DNA of 64,000 bases from NCBI RefSeq assembly GCF_000739735.1, contig NZ_BBJF01000003.1, forward strand, positions 372,001 through 436,000, written 5' to 3'. Positions 17,493-26,879 of the stretch are shown here, piece by piece. Within the stretch, counting starts at the first letter, position 1; each line of letters starts with the position of its first letter. Position numbers and translations under genes: made by a program. Under the pieces are notes generated by a model that was given only the letters and a program-made list of their open reading frames with translations, did no database searches and was not told where the DNA came from. Source of the DNA: Paraburkholderia ginsengisoli NBRC 100965 (GTDB taxonomy: Bacteria; Pseudomonadota; Gammaproteobacteria; Burkholderiales; Burkholderiaceae).

Positions 17493-20168
17493 TCAGCCTT
17501 TATGGTGCTCGTCGCGGTTGCCTCCGCCCGAATGCTGGTCAGCGTGTTGCTGCTGAGGTTGGGTACGCTGCTGCTGTATCTGTTGCTGACGCGGTTCGGG
17601 GCGGGGCTGTTGCATTGGTTGTGGGCGTGGTTGCTGCACTTGCTGCGGACGTGGTTCGGGACGCGGCTGTTGCACCTGCTGCGGACGCGGCTCAGGACGA
17701 AACTGCTGAATCTGCTGCGGACGCGGATCGGCACGCGGCTGTTGCACCTGCTGCGGACGCGGCTCAGGACGAAACTGCTGAATCTGCCGCGGTTGCGGTT
17801 CGGCATGCAACAGTTGGTTCTGCGGCGGACGTGACTCAGGGCGTGGCTGCTGCGGCTGCTGCGGCTGCTGCGGCTGAATTTCGGCCGGCCGCATAGTCCG
17901 CGGCTCCGCCTGACGTTGCGCCTGCTGCATCTGGAATCCCTGCTGACGCAACTGTTGCTGTGCCACCGGATTCTCTCCGGGACGCGGGACGCCCTGTTGT
18001 TGCATCCCGGCATTGGCTTGGGCACCCGGCTGTTGCCCGAAACCCGACCGCGCCGGCGGTTCCTGAGGCCCACCGCGCGGCAGCGCCTGCTGAGCTTGTT
18101 GAACCTGTTGCGTTTGTGGCGCTCGCAGCGCCATCGGCGGATGGGGCTGCGTCCAAACAGGCGCGTGGCTCGCGTTCATGTCTGCTTGCGAACCTGCTTG
18201 CCGCGGCATGCCATGCTGTTGCGCATACCCTTCCGGATTGCCGCCGCCCGCCTGCGGCGGCCGCGGCACCCCATTCGACGGACGTCCCGCTTCGCCCGGC
18301 TGCGGTGGGCGTTGACCGGCGGCCATTTGCGGGGGCATCCCCGGCCGCGCTTGCGGCTCCGGCCCATGCGGCATCTGGCCGGCGGCACCGGCACCAAGGC
18401 CAGCCCCAGCCACTTCGCCCATCCGCTGCCCAGCCTGCCGCATCCCGCCAGGCGTCGCGGTCACCCCAGCCACTGGCGCTCCCGCGGCCGCCCCCGGGGG
18501 CCTCCCCACGATATGCGACTGCACGACCCGCACATTCCGCACCGGCAGCGCGCTCGCACCGCCGGTCATCTGAGCCGGCACCGACGTCCTCACGACAGGC
18601 TGCCCGCCGCCCGGCACCCGTCCGCCGCCTTGCGCAAATCGCTGCGCGAGGCTGTCGTGATAAGCGGCGGGCAACGCGGGACCGCGTGTGGCGATCACCG
18701 GTCGCGCCGTCACGCCCGCCGGCGGGCGGTAGTTCGCGTTGCGCTGACCCGGCCCGAAGCTTTCCCGCACCGGCGCGATCCCCGGTCCGCCGGGGTTGAT
18801 CCGCGCGTTGTGCCATTGGCGCGGGTCGACCTTCTGCGCGAAGCGTCCGACCGGCTGGCCGTGGACGAACGCCGTCGCCGGCACCGCGGTCAAGCCGCCG
18901 CGCGCGCGATAGTTGACGTACGGGTTGGACATATCCACGTGGCGGTGGCCGTCGGCGATCGTCGTCCGGTTCACGCGGTTGTAGTAACCCGGGCTCCAGT
19001 GATCGCGATGACCCCAATGCGGGTGCCACGGCTCGCCGGGGCCAAGCGGAAACCACGCGACGCCGGCCGCCACCACGCCGCCGATCGCCAGATTCACACC
19101 CCAGTCGCCGAAGCCGCCATCGCCGGCGCCCTCGTCGTCGCCGACGAACGCGACTAGCGCCGGCGCATAGGCCGGCGGCGCGTCCGCTTCGAGCGGTCCC
19201 GGCACCCATGCCCACGTGTCCTCGACCTGCACCCAGCGGCCGTAGTGGTACGGCGCGAAGCCCCACGGTTGATCGTCGACCCAGGTCCAGCCCCATGGCG
19301 CCTGCCAGAGCCAGTGGCCGTCGTGGTAGGGCGCCCAGCCGGCGGGCGTCGCGCGCGGCACCCACACTTCGCCGTGTTGCGGGCTGTCGCGCCACGTGCC
19401 GTTGGCGTCGAGATCCTGATAGCCGGGGATATCGCGCGACACGTAGCGTGCCGACACGGAGCGGTCTTCCGCGGCATCGCGGCTCACGGCCCACTGGTCG
19501 AGGCTGTCGAGGCCCGGCACCTGGTCGTCGGCGAGCGTTTGCAAGTTGGTGCCGCCGAAGCGCACCTGCCGCCCTGCCGCGACCGGCACCTGGCCGCCGT
19601 CACCGTACACGGTGGCGCTGCCGCTGCGCACGGTCACCGTGGTGCTGCTGCCGTCGGGCGCGACGTCCACACGATAGTCGCCGGGGCTGTTCACGCCGAG
19701 CGCGAGATTCGGCGTGTCGACCTCATACGACGAACCCGGCGGCAGTTCGCGCACGCGGGTCGACAACGTGCCTTGCGCGACTTTCAGTTGCGCGCTGCTG
19801 TCGTCGAGATTGAGGACGTCGAGGCTGGTGGATTGGCCGAGGCGCACGGCAGTCGAGCCGATGTGCAACTCGGAGCGCGCGTTCCGATCGTTCCAGAGCT
19901 GGTCGCCGGTGGTGAGCGGGCGGTTGATTTGCGCGTACGACCAGTCGGCGGCGCCGGCGGGCTCGGTAGTCACGGCGCCGGCGGTGTAATTCAGCCGGGC
20001 GATGCGCCCCGGCGGATCGGTGTTCTGGGTGGTGGCTGCGTCCTCGGGCGCCGGCGGGCTATCCTGCGCCGGCGCGACTTGCGCGGCGCACAGGAAAACG
20101 GCGGCGGCGATCAGCGTGTAGCCGGGGACGGAGCGCCGCGAATGGGCGCGGGCGATGACGGTTCTCAT
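17493..20168 (-). CDS. Exported FecR-like/DUF6600 protein with Gln/Pro/Arg repeat tail
   Basis: An 891-residue exported protein of unknown role. A signal peptide (about 1-34) is followed by a FecR-like domain (about 80-200, LTTGDQLWNDRNARSELHIG), then a Trp/Tyr/His-rich block typical of DUF6600 (about 270-330, HWLWQAPWGWTWVDDQPWGF and AWVPGP). From about 500 onward it is low-complexity Gln, Pro, Arg and Ala, ending in repeats such as RPEPRPQQVQQP and DPRPQQIQQF. The tail may be disordered or cell-wall associated (inference). A good RBS (AGGAG) precedes the ATG. It is convergent with thyA through the shared terminator. Confidence 0.8.
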   Translation of the reverse strand: MRTVIARAHSRRSVPGYTLIAAAVFLCAAQVAPAQDSPPAPEDAATTQNTDPPGRIARLNYTAGAVTTEPAGAADWSYAQINRPLTTGDQLWNDRNARSELHIGSTAVRLGQSTSLDVLNLDDSSAQLKVAQGTLSTRVRELPPGSSYEVDTPNLALGVNSPGDYRVDVAPDGSSTTVTVRSGSATVYGDGGQVPVAAGRQVRFGGTNLQTLADDQVPGLDSLDQWAVSRDAAEDRSVSARYVSRDIPGYQDLDANGTWRDSPQHGEVWVPRATPAGWAPYHDGHWLWQAPWGWTWVDDQPWGFAPYHYGRWVQVEDTWAWVPGPLEADAPPAYAPALVAFVGDDEGAGDGGFGDWGVNLAIGGVVAAGVAWFPLGPGEPWHPHWGHRDHWSPGYYNRVNRTTIADGHRHVDMSNPYVNYRARGGLTAVPATAFVHGQPVGRFAQKVDPRQWHNARINPGGPGIAPVRESFGPGQRNANYRPPAGVTARPVIATRGPALPAAYHDSLAQRFAQGGGRVPGGGQPVVRTSVPAQMTGGASALPVRNVRVVQSHIVGRPPGAAAGAPVAGVTATPGGMRQAGQRMGEVAGAGLGAGAAGQMPHGPEPQARPGMPPQMAAGQRPPQPGEAGRPSNGVPRPPQAGGGNPEGYAQQHGMPRQAGSQADMNASHAPVWTQPHPPMALRAPQTQQVQQAQQALPRGGPQEPPARSGFGQQPGAQANAGMQQQGVPRPGENPVAQQQLRQQGFQMQQAQRQAEPRTMRPAEIQPQQPQQPQQPRPESRPPQNQLLHAEPQPRQIQQFRPEPRPQQVQQPRADPRPQQIQQFRPEPRPQQVQQPRPEPRPQQVQQPRPQPMQQPRPEPRQQQIQQQRTQPQQQHADQHSGGGNRDEHHKG
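17661..17786. repeat. 72-bp tandem repeat in the DUF6600 gene tail
   Basis: The 54 bases at 17661-17714 recur exactly at 17733-17786, a 72-bp period. This encodes 24-residue units of the type RPEPRPQQVQQP followed by ADPRPQQIQQF. Degenerate copies extend to both sides (about 17620-17830). In-frame copy changes would lengthen or shorten the tail. Confidence 0.8.
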
Positions 20169-20375
20169 GACTTATCTCCTGCGGACGCGGCGATCGGCCT
20201 GGTCCGTAAGTCACTGTACCCGTGGCGTTTGTTTCAAGGCCCCCACTTTTGTAAGGCGCTCTGATCGGCGTGTAACAAAAGGTCTCGCCGGCAGTTGGGA
20301 CGCGCTCCCTGCGCTGCGCACTCTTTTCCGCGGATGGCCCCGGCGGCATGGCCGCGACCGCCGTCAGCCACCTGC

Positions 20376-21089
20376 TCACGCTGCCAGAAACGCGTCGAAA
20401 TGACGGTGGCCCGCCGGCGTGATGCGCAGAATTCTCGGCCGCTCGGTCCGCTCGACCCAGCCGTGCGCCGACCACGCGTCGAGCAACGCCGCGCCGAGCG
20501 CGCCGCCCAGATGCGGCCGCCGTTCGCTCCAGTCGGGACAGGTGCAGGCGAAGCGCCGCCGACGGCTTTTCTGGACCGACATGTCGATGCCCCATTCGGC
20601 GAAGCGGGTGGCGCCGTCGTCGGTGGCTTCGAGCGTAGTGCCGTGTAGCGTCAGCAGACCGCGTCCGACCAGCCGCTCGAACACCTGCACCGACAGTTCG
20701 CCCGCCATGTGGTCGTAGCAGGTGCGGGCGTAGCGCATGTCGAGCGGCACGGTGCACACCGGGCGGGGCACGGTCCGCTGCGGCGCGCTGACTTGCGCGA
20801 CGTTGGCGAGCGCCTCGATCGACGCGGCGATGTCGGGCGACGCGATCCGGAAATAGCGATGCCGGCCGCGCACTTCGAGCGCGAGCAGGCCGCCGTCGAC
20901 GAGGCGCGCCAGATGCGCGCTGGCCGCCGACGGCGAGAGCCCGGCGATCATCGTCAGTTCGCCGGCGGGGCGCGCGCTGCCGTCCATCAGCGCCCACAGC
21001 ATCGCGGCTCGGCCGGGATCGGCGAGCAGCGCGCCGATGCGACTCAAGCCTGGGAAATGGTTCTGCTCGTCGGTGAGCGGGGTGGGCAT
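20376..21089 (-). CDS. ArsR-family winged-helix regulator with C-terminal extension
   Basis: About 237 residues from the ATG at 21089, which has GGAG upstream and is preferred to an in-frame start 18 codons earlier. The winged helix spans about 10-90: LSRIGALLADPGRAAMLW, the recognition helix AGLSPSAASAHLARLVDGGL, and the wing VRGRHRYFRIAS. A C-terminal region of about 130 residues follows, with several Cys (RTCYDHMAGEL, RFACTCPDWSERRPHLGG). That helix-turn-helix plus Cys-containing C-terminal layout is seen in a subgroup of ArsR-like repressors; the effector is not evident. It lies divergent from the small lipoprotein gene. Confidence 0.82.
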   Translation of the reverse strand: MPTPLTDEQNHFPGLSRIGALLADPGRAAMLWALMDGSARPAGELTMIAGLSPSAASAHLARLVDGGLLALEVRGRHRYFRIASPDIAASIEALANVAQVSAPQRTVPRPVCTVPLDMRYARTCYDHMAGELSVQVFERLVGRGLLTLHGTTLEATDDGATRFAEWGIDMSVQKSRRRRFACTCPDWSERRPHLGGALGAALLDAWSAHGWVERTERPRILRITPAGHRHFDAFLAA

Positions 21090-21300
21090 GGGGCGTCTCC
21101 AGTGGGCTGCGGCGGATGGCGCGCGATGCGCCATGCAGTCCACTGTAGCGGGCTGCGCGATTCGATGTTTCAGCTTAGCGTGAACAGTCGAATGTGACAG
21201 CTACGAAATTCCGGCGCGCACGGACAACGGCGCGCCGTTCCGGTGCCGCGTCGGGCCGCCAGGCTAGAATCGAAGTCTGTCTTTGCAGGAACACGTTGTG

Positions 21301-21444
21301 ATGAAAACTCTTCTGGCCGTTGCGGTTGCGGCGTTGCTGCTCGCCGCCTGCGCGCAGGGCGGTGCGGGCACGGGCTCGGGGGCAGGCACCGGCAGCATCA
21401 GCATGTACGGCACGATCGACGAAGGGATTACCTTCCGCAAATAG
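21301..21444 (+). CDS. Small lipoprotein, 47 residues
   Basis: The product starts MKTLLAVAVAALLLAACAQGG: a short charged start, a hydrophobic core and the lipobox LLAAC, so Cys17 should be the lipidated residue of the mature protein. The mature part is Gly/Ser/Thr-rich and ends YGTIDEGITFRK. AGGA lies about ten bases before the ATG. Function is unknown. It is divergent from the ArsR-type gene, which might control it. Confidence 0.75.
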   Translation: MKTLLAVAVAALLLAACAQGGAGTGSGAGTGSISMYGTIDEGITFRK

Positions 21445-21621
21445 GCGCTTTTCCAGCGCTCGCGCGAGGGCCGTCCGTGCGCCCGTCCACTTGCCGTTCG
21501 CCGAAGACCCGCCGGCTTGCGGGCAACATTTCTCCATCGCAGCCGGCCGAACCCGTCACGCGGTCAATATTGCGCTCGTATAATCGCCTCCTTTCAATGC
21601 ATCCGATTGACCGGAGTCAAG

Positions 21622-22128
21622 ATGAGCACCCCTCCCGTAGCGCCGCTGGACCGTTCGGAAACCACTTTCCGCTTTCTCGCCGAGCCGAGCTCGGTCAATT
21701 TCGGCGGCAAGGTGCACGGCGGCGCGCTGATGAAGTGGATCGACGAGACCGCGTACGCGTGCTCGGCGGTGTGGTCGGGACGCTATTGCGTGACGGTCAG
21801 CGTGGGCAATATCCGCTTCCGCCGGCCGATCCTGGTCGGCAATCTGGTCGAACTGCGCGCGCGCGTGGTCGCGACGGGGCGCACCAGCATGCACATTCAC
21901 GTATCGGTGCAGGCGGGCGATCCGAAGGGCGGCGAACTGCTGCAAACCACCGATTGCCTCGTCGTGATGGTCGCTGTCAACGAGAACGGCCATCCGGTGC
22001 CGGTGCCGGCCTTCGTGCCGCAGACCGATGAGCAGAAGCGTCTTGCGAAGTACGCGATGGACGTGAAGGAAGCGCTCGACGCGATCGTCGAACTGAAGCC
22101 GGAAGAAGTGGCGCAAGGGAAGGTTTAA
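21622..22128 (+). CDS. Acyl-CoA thioesterase (hotdog fold)
   Basis: A 168-residue protein of the YciA/BFIT-type thioesterase family. It has the hotdog signature NFGGKVHGGALMKWIDETAYACS near 25-47, with the catalytic-region Asp/Glu in WIDETA, then RFRRPILVGNLVELRARV and HIHVSVQAGDP. It probably hydrolyses short or medium acyl-CoAs in the cytoplasm; chain preference cannot be read from sequence. The ATG at 21622 follows GGAG. The frame is open upstream but lacks conserved sequence. It is convergent with fumC. Confidence 0.9.
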   Translation: MSTPPVAPLDRSETTFRFLAEPSSVNFGGKVHGGALMKWIDETAYACSAVWSGRYCVTVSVGNIRFRRPILVGNLVELRARVVATGRTSMHIHVSVQAGDPKGGELLQTTDCLVVMVAVNENGHPVPVPAFVPQTDEQKRLAKYAMDVKEALDAIVELKPEEVAQGKV

Positions 22129-22258
22129 GCCGCGTCTGCAACGGAGCGCGCTCGCGGGCCGCGCGAACCTTGCGTTCGCGTCGGCGCCGGGGAGCCGCGG
22201 CAAAAGTCGCTACGCGAGCGGCCCGTCCTTCAGGCCGCCCGCACGCCGCCCCCACGTT

Positions 22259-23659
22259 TCATCCCGCCGAATTCCCGACCATATCCTTCGGTCGCACCCA
22301 TTCGTCGAACTGCTGCTCGGTCACAAAACCGAGCGCGAGCGCCGACGCCTTCAGCGTGGTGCCTTCCTTGTGCGCCTTCTTCGCGATCTGCGCGGCCTTG
22401 TCGTAGCCGATGTGTGGATTGAGTGCTGTCACCAGCATCAACGATTCGTTCAGCAAAGTATCGATGCGCTCGTTATTCGGCTCGATGCCGACCGCGCAGT
22501 TGTCGTTGAAGCTATGCGCGCCGTCGGCGAGCAAACGCACCGATTGCAGCACGTTGTGCGCGATCATCGGCCGGAACACGTTCAGTTCGAAGTTGCCGCT
22601 CGCGCCGCCGATATTCACCGCGACGTCGTTGCCGAACACCTGCGAGCACAGCATCGTCAGCGCTTCGGACTGGGTCGGGTTGACCTTGCCCGGCATGATC
22701 GAGCTACCCGGTTCGTTTTCCGGAATCGACAGTTCGCCGAGGCCGCAACGCGGGCCGCTCGCGAGCCAGCGGATGTCGTTGGCGATCTTGTTCAGGCTTG
22801 CCGCGACGGTCTTCAACGCGCCATGCGCGAACACCAGCGCATCGGCCGCGGCCATCACCTCGAATTTGTTAGGCGCCGACACGAAGGGCAGGCCGGTCAG
22901 CTTGCCGATCGCCGCCGCGACCTTGTCGGCGAATTGTGGGTGCGCGTTCAGACCCGTGCCAACCGCCGTGCCGCCTTGCGCGAGTTCGTAGAGATGCGGC
23001 AGCGCCGATTCCACGTGACGGATACCGTGATCGAGTTGCGCAACGTAGCCCGAAAACTCCTGGCCGAGCGTGAGCGGCGTCGCGTCCTGCAAGTGCGTGC
23101 GGCCGATCTTGACGATGCCGGCGAAGGCCTTCGCTTTGCCGTCGAGCGTGCCGCGCAGCGTCTTCAGCGCCGGTAGCAGATGCTTGACGATTGCGTATGC
23201 GGCGGCCACGTGCATCGCGGTCGGGAACACGTCGTTCGACGACTGGCCGCGGTTCACGTCGTCGTTCGGATGCACCTTGCGCGCTTCGCCGCGCTCGCCG
23301 CCGAGCAGTTCGCTCGCGCGATTCGCGATCACCTCGTTGAGGTTCATGTTGGTCTGCGTGCCGGAGCCGGTCTGCCATACGGCGAGCGGAAACTCCTCCG
23401 GGTGCTTGCCGTCGATGATCTCGTCGGCCGCCTGCATGATCGCCTTCGCCTTGCTTTCGTCGAGTACGCCGAGGCCGTGGTTCACCTCGGCGGCGGCGCG
23501 CTTGATGACAGCCAGCGCGGTGATCAGCTCGGGCGACTGCTTCTCGGTCGAGATCCGGAAATTCTGCAGCGAGCGCTGGGTTTGCGCGCCCCAGAGGCGC
23601 GCGTTCGGCACGGCGATCTCGCCGAACGTGTCGCGCTCCATGCGTACGTCTTCAGTCAT
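22259..23659 (-). CDS. fumC: Class II fumarate hydratase
   Basis: Converts fumarate to malate in the TCA cycle; oxygen-stable homotetramer. The 466-residue product has the fumarase/aspartase signature [13 protein letters not shown], the substrate-site segments [19 protein letters not shown] and [16 protein letters not shown], and [14 protein letters not shown]. The start is the ATG giving [15 protein letters not shown]. It begins 15 bp after the phospholipase D-like gene stop region and is transcribed in the same direction, so the two may share a transcript. Confidence 0.96.
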   Translation of the reverse strand: MTEDVRMERDTFGEIAVPNARLWGAQTQRSLQNFRISTEKQSPELITALAVIKRAAAEVNHGLGVLDESKAKAIMQAADEIIDGKHPEEFPLAVWQTGSGTQTNMNLNEVIANRASELLGGERGEARKVHPNDDVNRGQSSNDVFPTAMHVAAAYAIVKHLLPALKTLRGTLDGKAKAFAGIVKIGRTHLQDATPLTLGQEFSGYVAQLDHGIRHVESALPHLYELAQGGTAVGTGLNAHPQFADKVAAAIGKLTGLPFVSAPNKFEVMAAADALVFAHGALKTVAASLNKIANDIRWLASGPRCGLGELSIPENEPGSSIMPGKVNPTQSEALTMLCSQVFGNDVAVNIGGASGNFELNVFRPMIAHNVLQSVRLLADGAHSFNDNCAVGIEPNNERIDTLLNESLMLVTALNPHIGYDKAAQIAKKAHKEGTTLKASALALGFVTEQQFDEWVRPKDMVGNSAG

Positions 23660-23674
23660 GTTTCACTCCGCTTC

Positions 23675-25351
23675 TCAAAGTTCTGCGTTGACCGGCAATA
23701 GGGAGAATAGACCTGTTAGTGCGTTCCGGTATAAACCTGCCTGCGGGTCGAAAATGTAGGTGCGCGGCGCGCCGTTGTCGACGTCGGTCCACACGAGCGG
23801 CGAGAGCGGCGCCCCGATCGAGCGCAGGTAGGCGAGTTGCGCGTCGTCGGCGAGCGTGACGCGATAGCTTTGTTCCGGCGACGTCGCATGCTCGAAGATC
23901 TGCGCGACCTGTTCGGCGAGTTCGGGGCTGTGGATCACCAGCGCGAGCTCGGTGTTCAGATTGGCCGAGCGCGGATCGAGGTTCATCGAGCCGATCACCA
24001 GAATCTTGCGGTCGATCACATACGTCTTCGCATGCAGGCTCGCGCGCGAACGCGACCCGGCGATGCCCGCGCGCGGCGTCTCCTGGCGCGGCTTGAATTC
24101 GTACAACTCGACGCCTTGTCGCAACAGCGGCACGCGATACGGACTGTAGCCCGCCTGCACGGCGACCGCGTCGGTCGCGGCGAGCGAGTTGGTCAGCACG
24201 GCGATGCGCACGCCGCGTTGCGTCAACTCGCCGGCGGTCTTCACGCCGGCGTCGTGCGGGACGAAGTATGGCGAAATGATCAGGAAGTCTTTCTGCGCGT
24301 CGCGCATCAGTTCGCCAAGCCGCTGCATCGGCGGACTGACGTAGTCCGGTGACGGATGTTCGATCTTCTCCGGCAGGTCCGCCTTGAACTCGGCGCGCGC
24401 CCACGTCAGGCCGAGTTGCTCGCTCGCGATCTGCGACGCGAGCGGGGTCGCGTTCAGCGGCTTCGCGTTGTACGGGTCGGCGTTGGTGCGCCAGTGCTGG
24501 CGCAGGTCGTCGCGCGTCTGGTCGAGTTCCTTCGCGTCGAACTTCTGCTTGTTCAGCACGCGCAGCGGATACGAGAGGCTGCTGTTCCAGTAGTCGTCGA
24601 AGCTCGACGAGACATCGGCGGTGATCGGGCCGGCGGCCAGCACGTCGAGGTCGCGAAACTGCAGCGTTTCGCTCGCGCTGAAATACTCGTCGCCGAGATT
24701 GCGGCCGCCGACGATCGCCAGCTGGTTGTCCGCGATCATCGCCTTGTTGTGCATGCGGCGTGTGAAGTGGCCGATCTGCGTGAACACATTCGTGGTGCGT
24801 TCAAACACGCCTTCCTGCGCGCTGCCGAACGGATTGAACACGCGAATCTCGATGTTGTCGTGCGAGTTCAGCCCCGCCATCAACCGGTCGATGTCCTTGA
24901 AGTTCAGATCGTCGACCAGCATGCGCACGCGCACGCCGTGATCGGCCGCGTACAGCGCCGCGCCGAGCAGCAGCTTGCCGGTGGTGTCCTCGTTGGCGAT
25001 GTAGTACTGCATGTCGAGCGTTCTGGTCGCCGCGCGGGCGAGCGCGATGCGCATCTGCAACGCGTCGGTGCCGCTCGACAGCACCCGAAAACCCGACTGC
25101 TCCGGATGGGCCGCTTCAAGCGGCGCGAGCGCGGTACGCAGCGGCGTCGTTTCGGTGACGGGCAGCGCGTGCGTGACCGGACGGTCGAACGCGGTGGCGG
25201 GCGGTTTGGTCGCGCAGGCGGTGAGACATGCGGTGGCACAGCACAGCAGGATAAGCCGTCTCGTTGCTCCCCAGCGGACCTGGTTCCAGGTTGCGCTCAA
25301 TACGCGCCTGCTTTGCAGTGCGCTCTGAATCTGTTCGTGATGCCCCGGCAC
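23675..25351 (-). CDS. Phospholipase D/cardiolipin-synthase-like lipoprotein (two HKD motifs)
   Basis: A 558-residue protein with a signal segment RRLILLCCATACLTAC, where the Cys after LTA is a likely lipidation site (about residue 46). Two HKD motifs mark the phospholipase D superfamily: HNKAMIADNQLAIVGGRN (first) and HAKTYVIDRKILVIGSMN (second), each with a downstream Asn/Gly/Ser. The layout resembles ClsC/YmdC-type cardiolipin synthases, which use two phospholipids to make cardiolipin; exact substrate is not certain. The start is a GTG; a later start nearer the signal peptide is possible. Upstream of fumC by 15 bp. Confidence 0.85.
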   Translation of the reverse strand: MPGHHEQIQSALQSRRVLSATWNQVRWGATRRLILLCCATACLTACATKPPATAFDRPVTHALPVTETTPLRTALAPLEAAHPEQSGFRVLSSGTDALQMRIALARAATRTLDMQYYIANEDTTGKLLLGAALYAADHGVRVRMLVDDLNFKDIDRLMAGLNSHDNIEIRVFNPFGSAQEGVFERTTNVFTQIGHFTRRMHNKAMIADNQLAIVGGRNLGDEYFSASETLQFRDLDVLAAGPITADVSSSFDDYWNSSLSYPLRVLNKQKFDAKELDQTRDDLRQHWRTNADPYNAKPLNATPLASQIASEQLGLTWARAEFKADLPEKIEHPSPDYVSPPMQRLGELMRDAQKDFLIISPYFVPHDAGVKTAGELTQRGVRIAVLTNSLAATDAVAVQAGYSPYRVPLLRQGVELYEFKPRQETPRAGIAGSRSRASLHAKTYVIDRKILVIGSMNLDPRSANLNTELALVIHSPELAEQVAQIFEHATSPEQSYRVTLADDAQLAYLRSIGAPLSPLVWTDVDNGAPRTYIFDPQAGLYRNALTGLFSLLPVNAEL

Positions 25352-25584
25352 GCTGTCATCCCCTTGTTTTGCAAGCTTCTTGTGGCGGCAGCGCGGATGG
25401 CTTACTCACGCTGTCGAGAAAAGCATTCTAAGGGGAATCGAGGTCAGCAGTTTTCGTGCCGCGGTGTGTGCGCAATGACGGATTGGGGTAGCGGGTCGAT
25501 TGCGCTGTGGCGTTGGCCAAGACCAGGCGATGTGTGCCGGCCAAAGGCCGCGGTCAATCCGGCGGCACTCGTGTCGAGCGCCGC

Positions 25585-25613
25585 CGCGACCGCTCTTTAA
25601 AACCGCGGTCGCG
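25585..25613 (-). terminator. Hairpin downstream of the BASS transporter gene
   Basis: CGCGACCGC (25585-25593) and GCGGTCGCG (25605-25613) are perfect 9-bp arms around an 11-base loop. There is no T tract, so termination would be weak or Rho-assisted. Confidence 0.35.
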
Positions 25614-25632
25614 ACGGTGTAGCGAGTTCGCG

Positions 25633-26592
25633 TTAGCCGCGCTCGACGTTCAACGCACGCTCGCCGTCGGCATGCGTCGAGCCTTTCGCCGGACGTCCCG
25701 CCCAGTAGCCAGCGAGCAGCGAGCCGGACAGGTTATGCCAAACCGAGAACAGCGCGCCAGGCAAAGCGGCGATCGGCGTGAAGTACAGCTTGCCGAGCGT
25801 CGCGGCAAGGCCGGAGTTCTGCATGCCCACCTCGATCGCGAGCGTGCGGCAGACGGCTTCGTCGAAGCCGAGCAGACGCCCGCCCCAGTAACCGCCGAGC
25901 AGGCCGATGCCGTTATGCAGCACCACGCCCAGCATCACCACGAGGCCGACCGATGCGATGCTCTTCTGCGTGCCGCCGACCACCGCGCCGATGATCAGCA
26001 GGATCGCGACCATCGATACCAGCGGCAGAATCGGCTCGACCCTGCGGACGGTCTTCGTGAACAGGTGATTGATGATGAGGCCGACCACGATCGGCAGCGC
26101 GACGATCTGCAGGATGCTCATCAGCATGCCGTGAACGTCGACGGCGATCGACGCGTCCACGTAAAGACGCGTGAGCAGCGGCGTCGCGAACACGCCGACG
26201 AGCGTCGACAGCGCGCTGATCGTCACCGACAACGCGACGTCGCCGCGAGCCAGATAGATCATCACGTTCGATGCGGTGCCGCTCGCGACGCTGCCCACCA
26301 GCACCATCCCGGCGGTCAGGTCGGGGGGCATGCGCAGCGCCTTGGCGATCACCCAGGCGGCGAGCGGCATCACGAGGTAGTGCAGCACGATACCGGCGAT
26401 CACCGGCGCGGGGCGCGTGAAGACACGCTGGAAATCGGCCACCGACAGCGTGACGCCCATCGCCAGCATGATGATCGTGAGGAGCGTGGTGACGTGCGGT
26501 GAGACGCCTGAGAACGACGCGGGGGAAAAGTACGCGGCAATCGAAACGAGCACGGCCCAGAGCGGAAATAAGCGGGTGACGCGGGCAAGCAT
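25633..26592 (-). CDS. Bile acid:sodium symporter family (BASS) transporter
   Basis: A 319-residue inner-membrane protein with about nine to ten membrane segments. BASS hallmarks are present: [37 protein letters not shown], and [19 protein letters not shown]. Members move organic anions with sodium; some import pantoate or ketopantoate (PanS). The ATG at 26592 starts directly at the first membrane segment ([14 protein letters not shown]). The frame is open upstream but that part is Arg/Pro-rich and unlikely to be coding. It stands alone with no operon partner. Confidence 0.88.
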   Translation of the reverse strand: MLARVTRLFPLWAVLVSIAAYFSPASFSGVSPHVTTLLTIIMLAMGVTLSVADFQRVFTRPAPVIAGIVLHYLVMPLAAWVIAKALRMPPDLTAGMVLVGSVASGTASNVMIYLARGDVALSVTISALSTLVGVFATPLLTRLYVDASIAVDVHGMLMSILQIVALPIVVGLIINHLFTKTVRRVEPILPLVSMVAILLIIGAVVGGTQKSIASVGLVVMLGVVLHNGIGLLGGYWGGRLLGFDEAVCRTLAIEVGMQNSGLAATLGKLYFTPIAALPGALFSVWHNLSGSLLAGYWAGRPAKGSTHADGERALNVERG

Positions 26593-26879
26593 GACGGGTG
26601 GTCCTTGGTTATGTTTTATGGCGAGAAAATCGAGGGTCGGTCGAGCGGGCCGTCGTGACGCGGTAAGCGGCGGCGCGCGTTCGGCAGTCTGCCGTGCGAA
26701 CTCGGCATGCCGTGCGGCGTGGGTGGGCCTTGGGGCGGCGCCGGCCTTCGTGAGGCATGCGGGCGCGGTCTCGGCGCGTGGCGCGGGTGCGCGCCCGTGC
26801 GCCGAGCCGGGCATTTTACCTTTTGCGGCGAGGTGGCCGGGAGCGGGTGAAGACTAGCCACATCGCCGGGCCGTCGAAC

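Noticed and set aside
17916..19157. Rightward open frame opposite the DUF6600 gene
   Set aside because: Arg/His/Leu-rich shadow of a Gln/Pro-rich gene; the signal peptide, RBS and FecR-like domain support the leftward gene.
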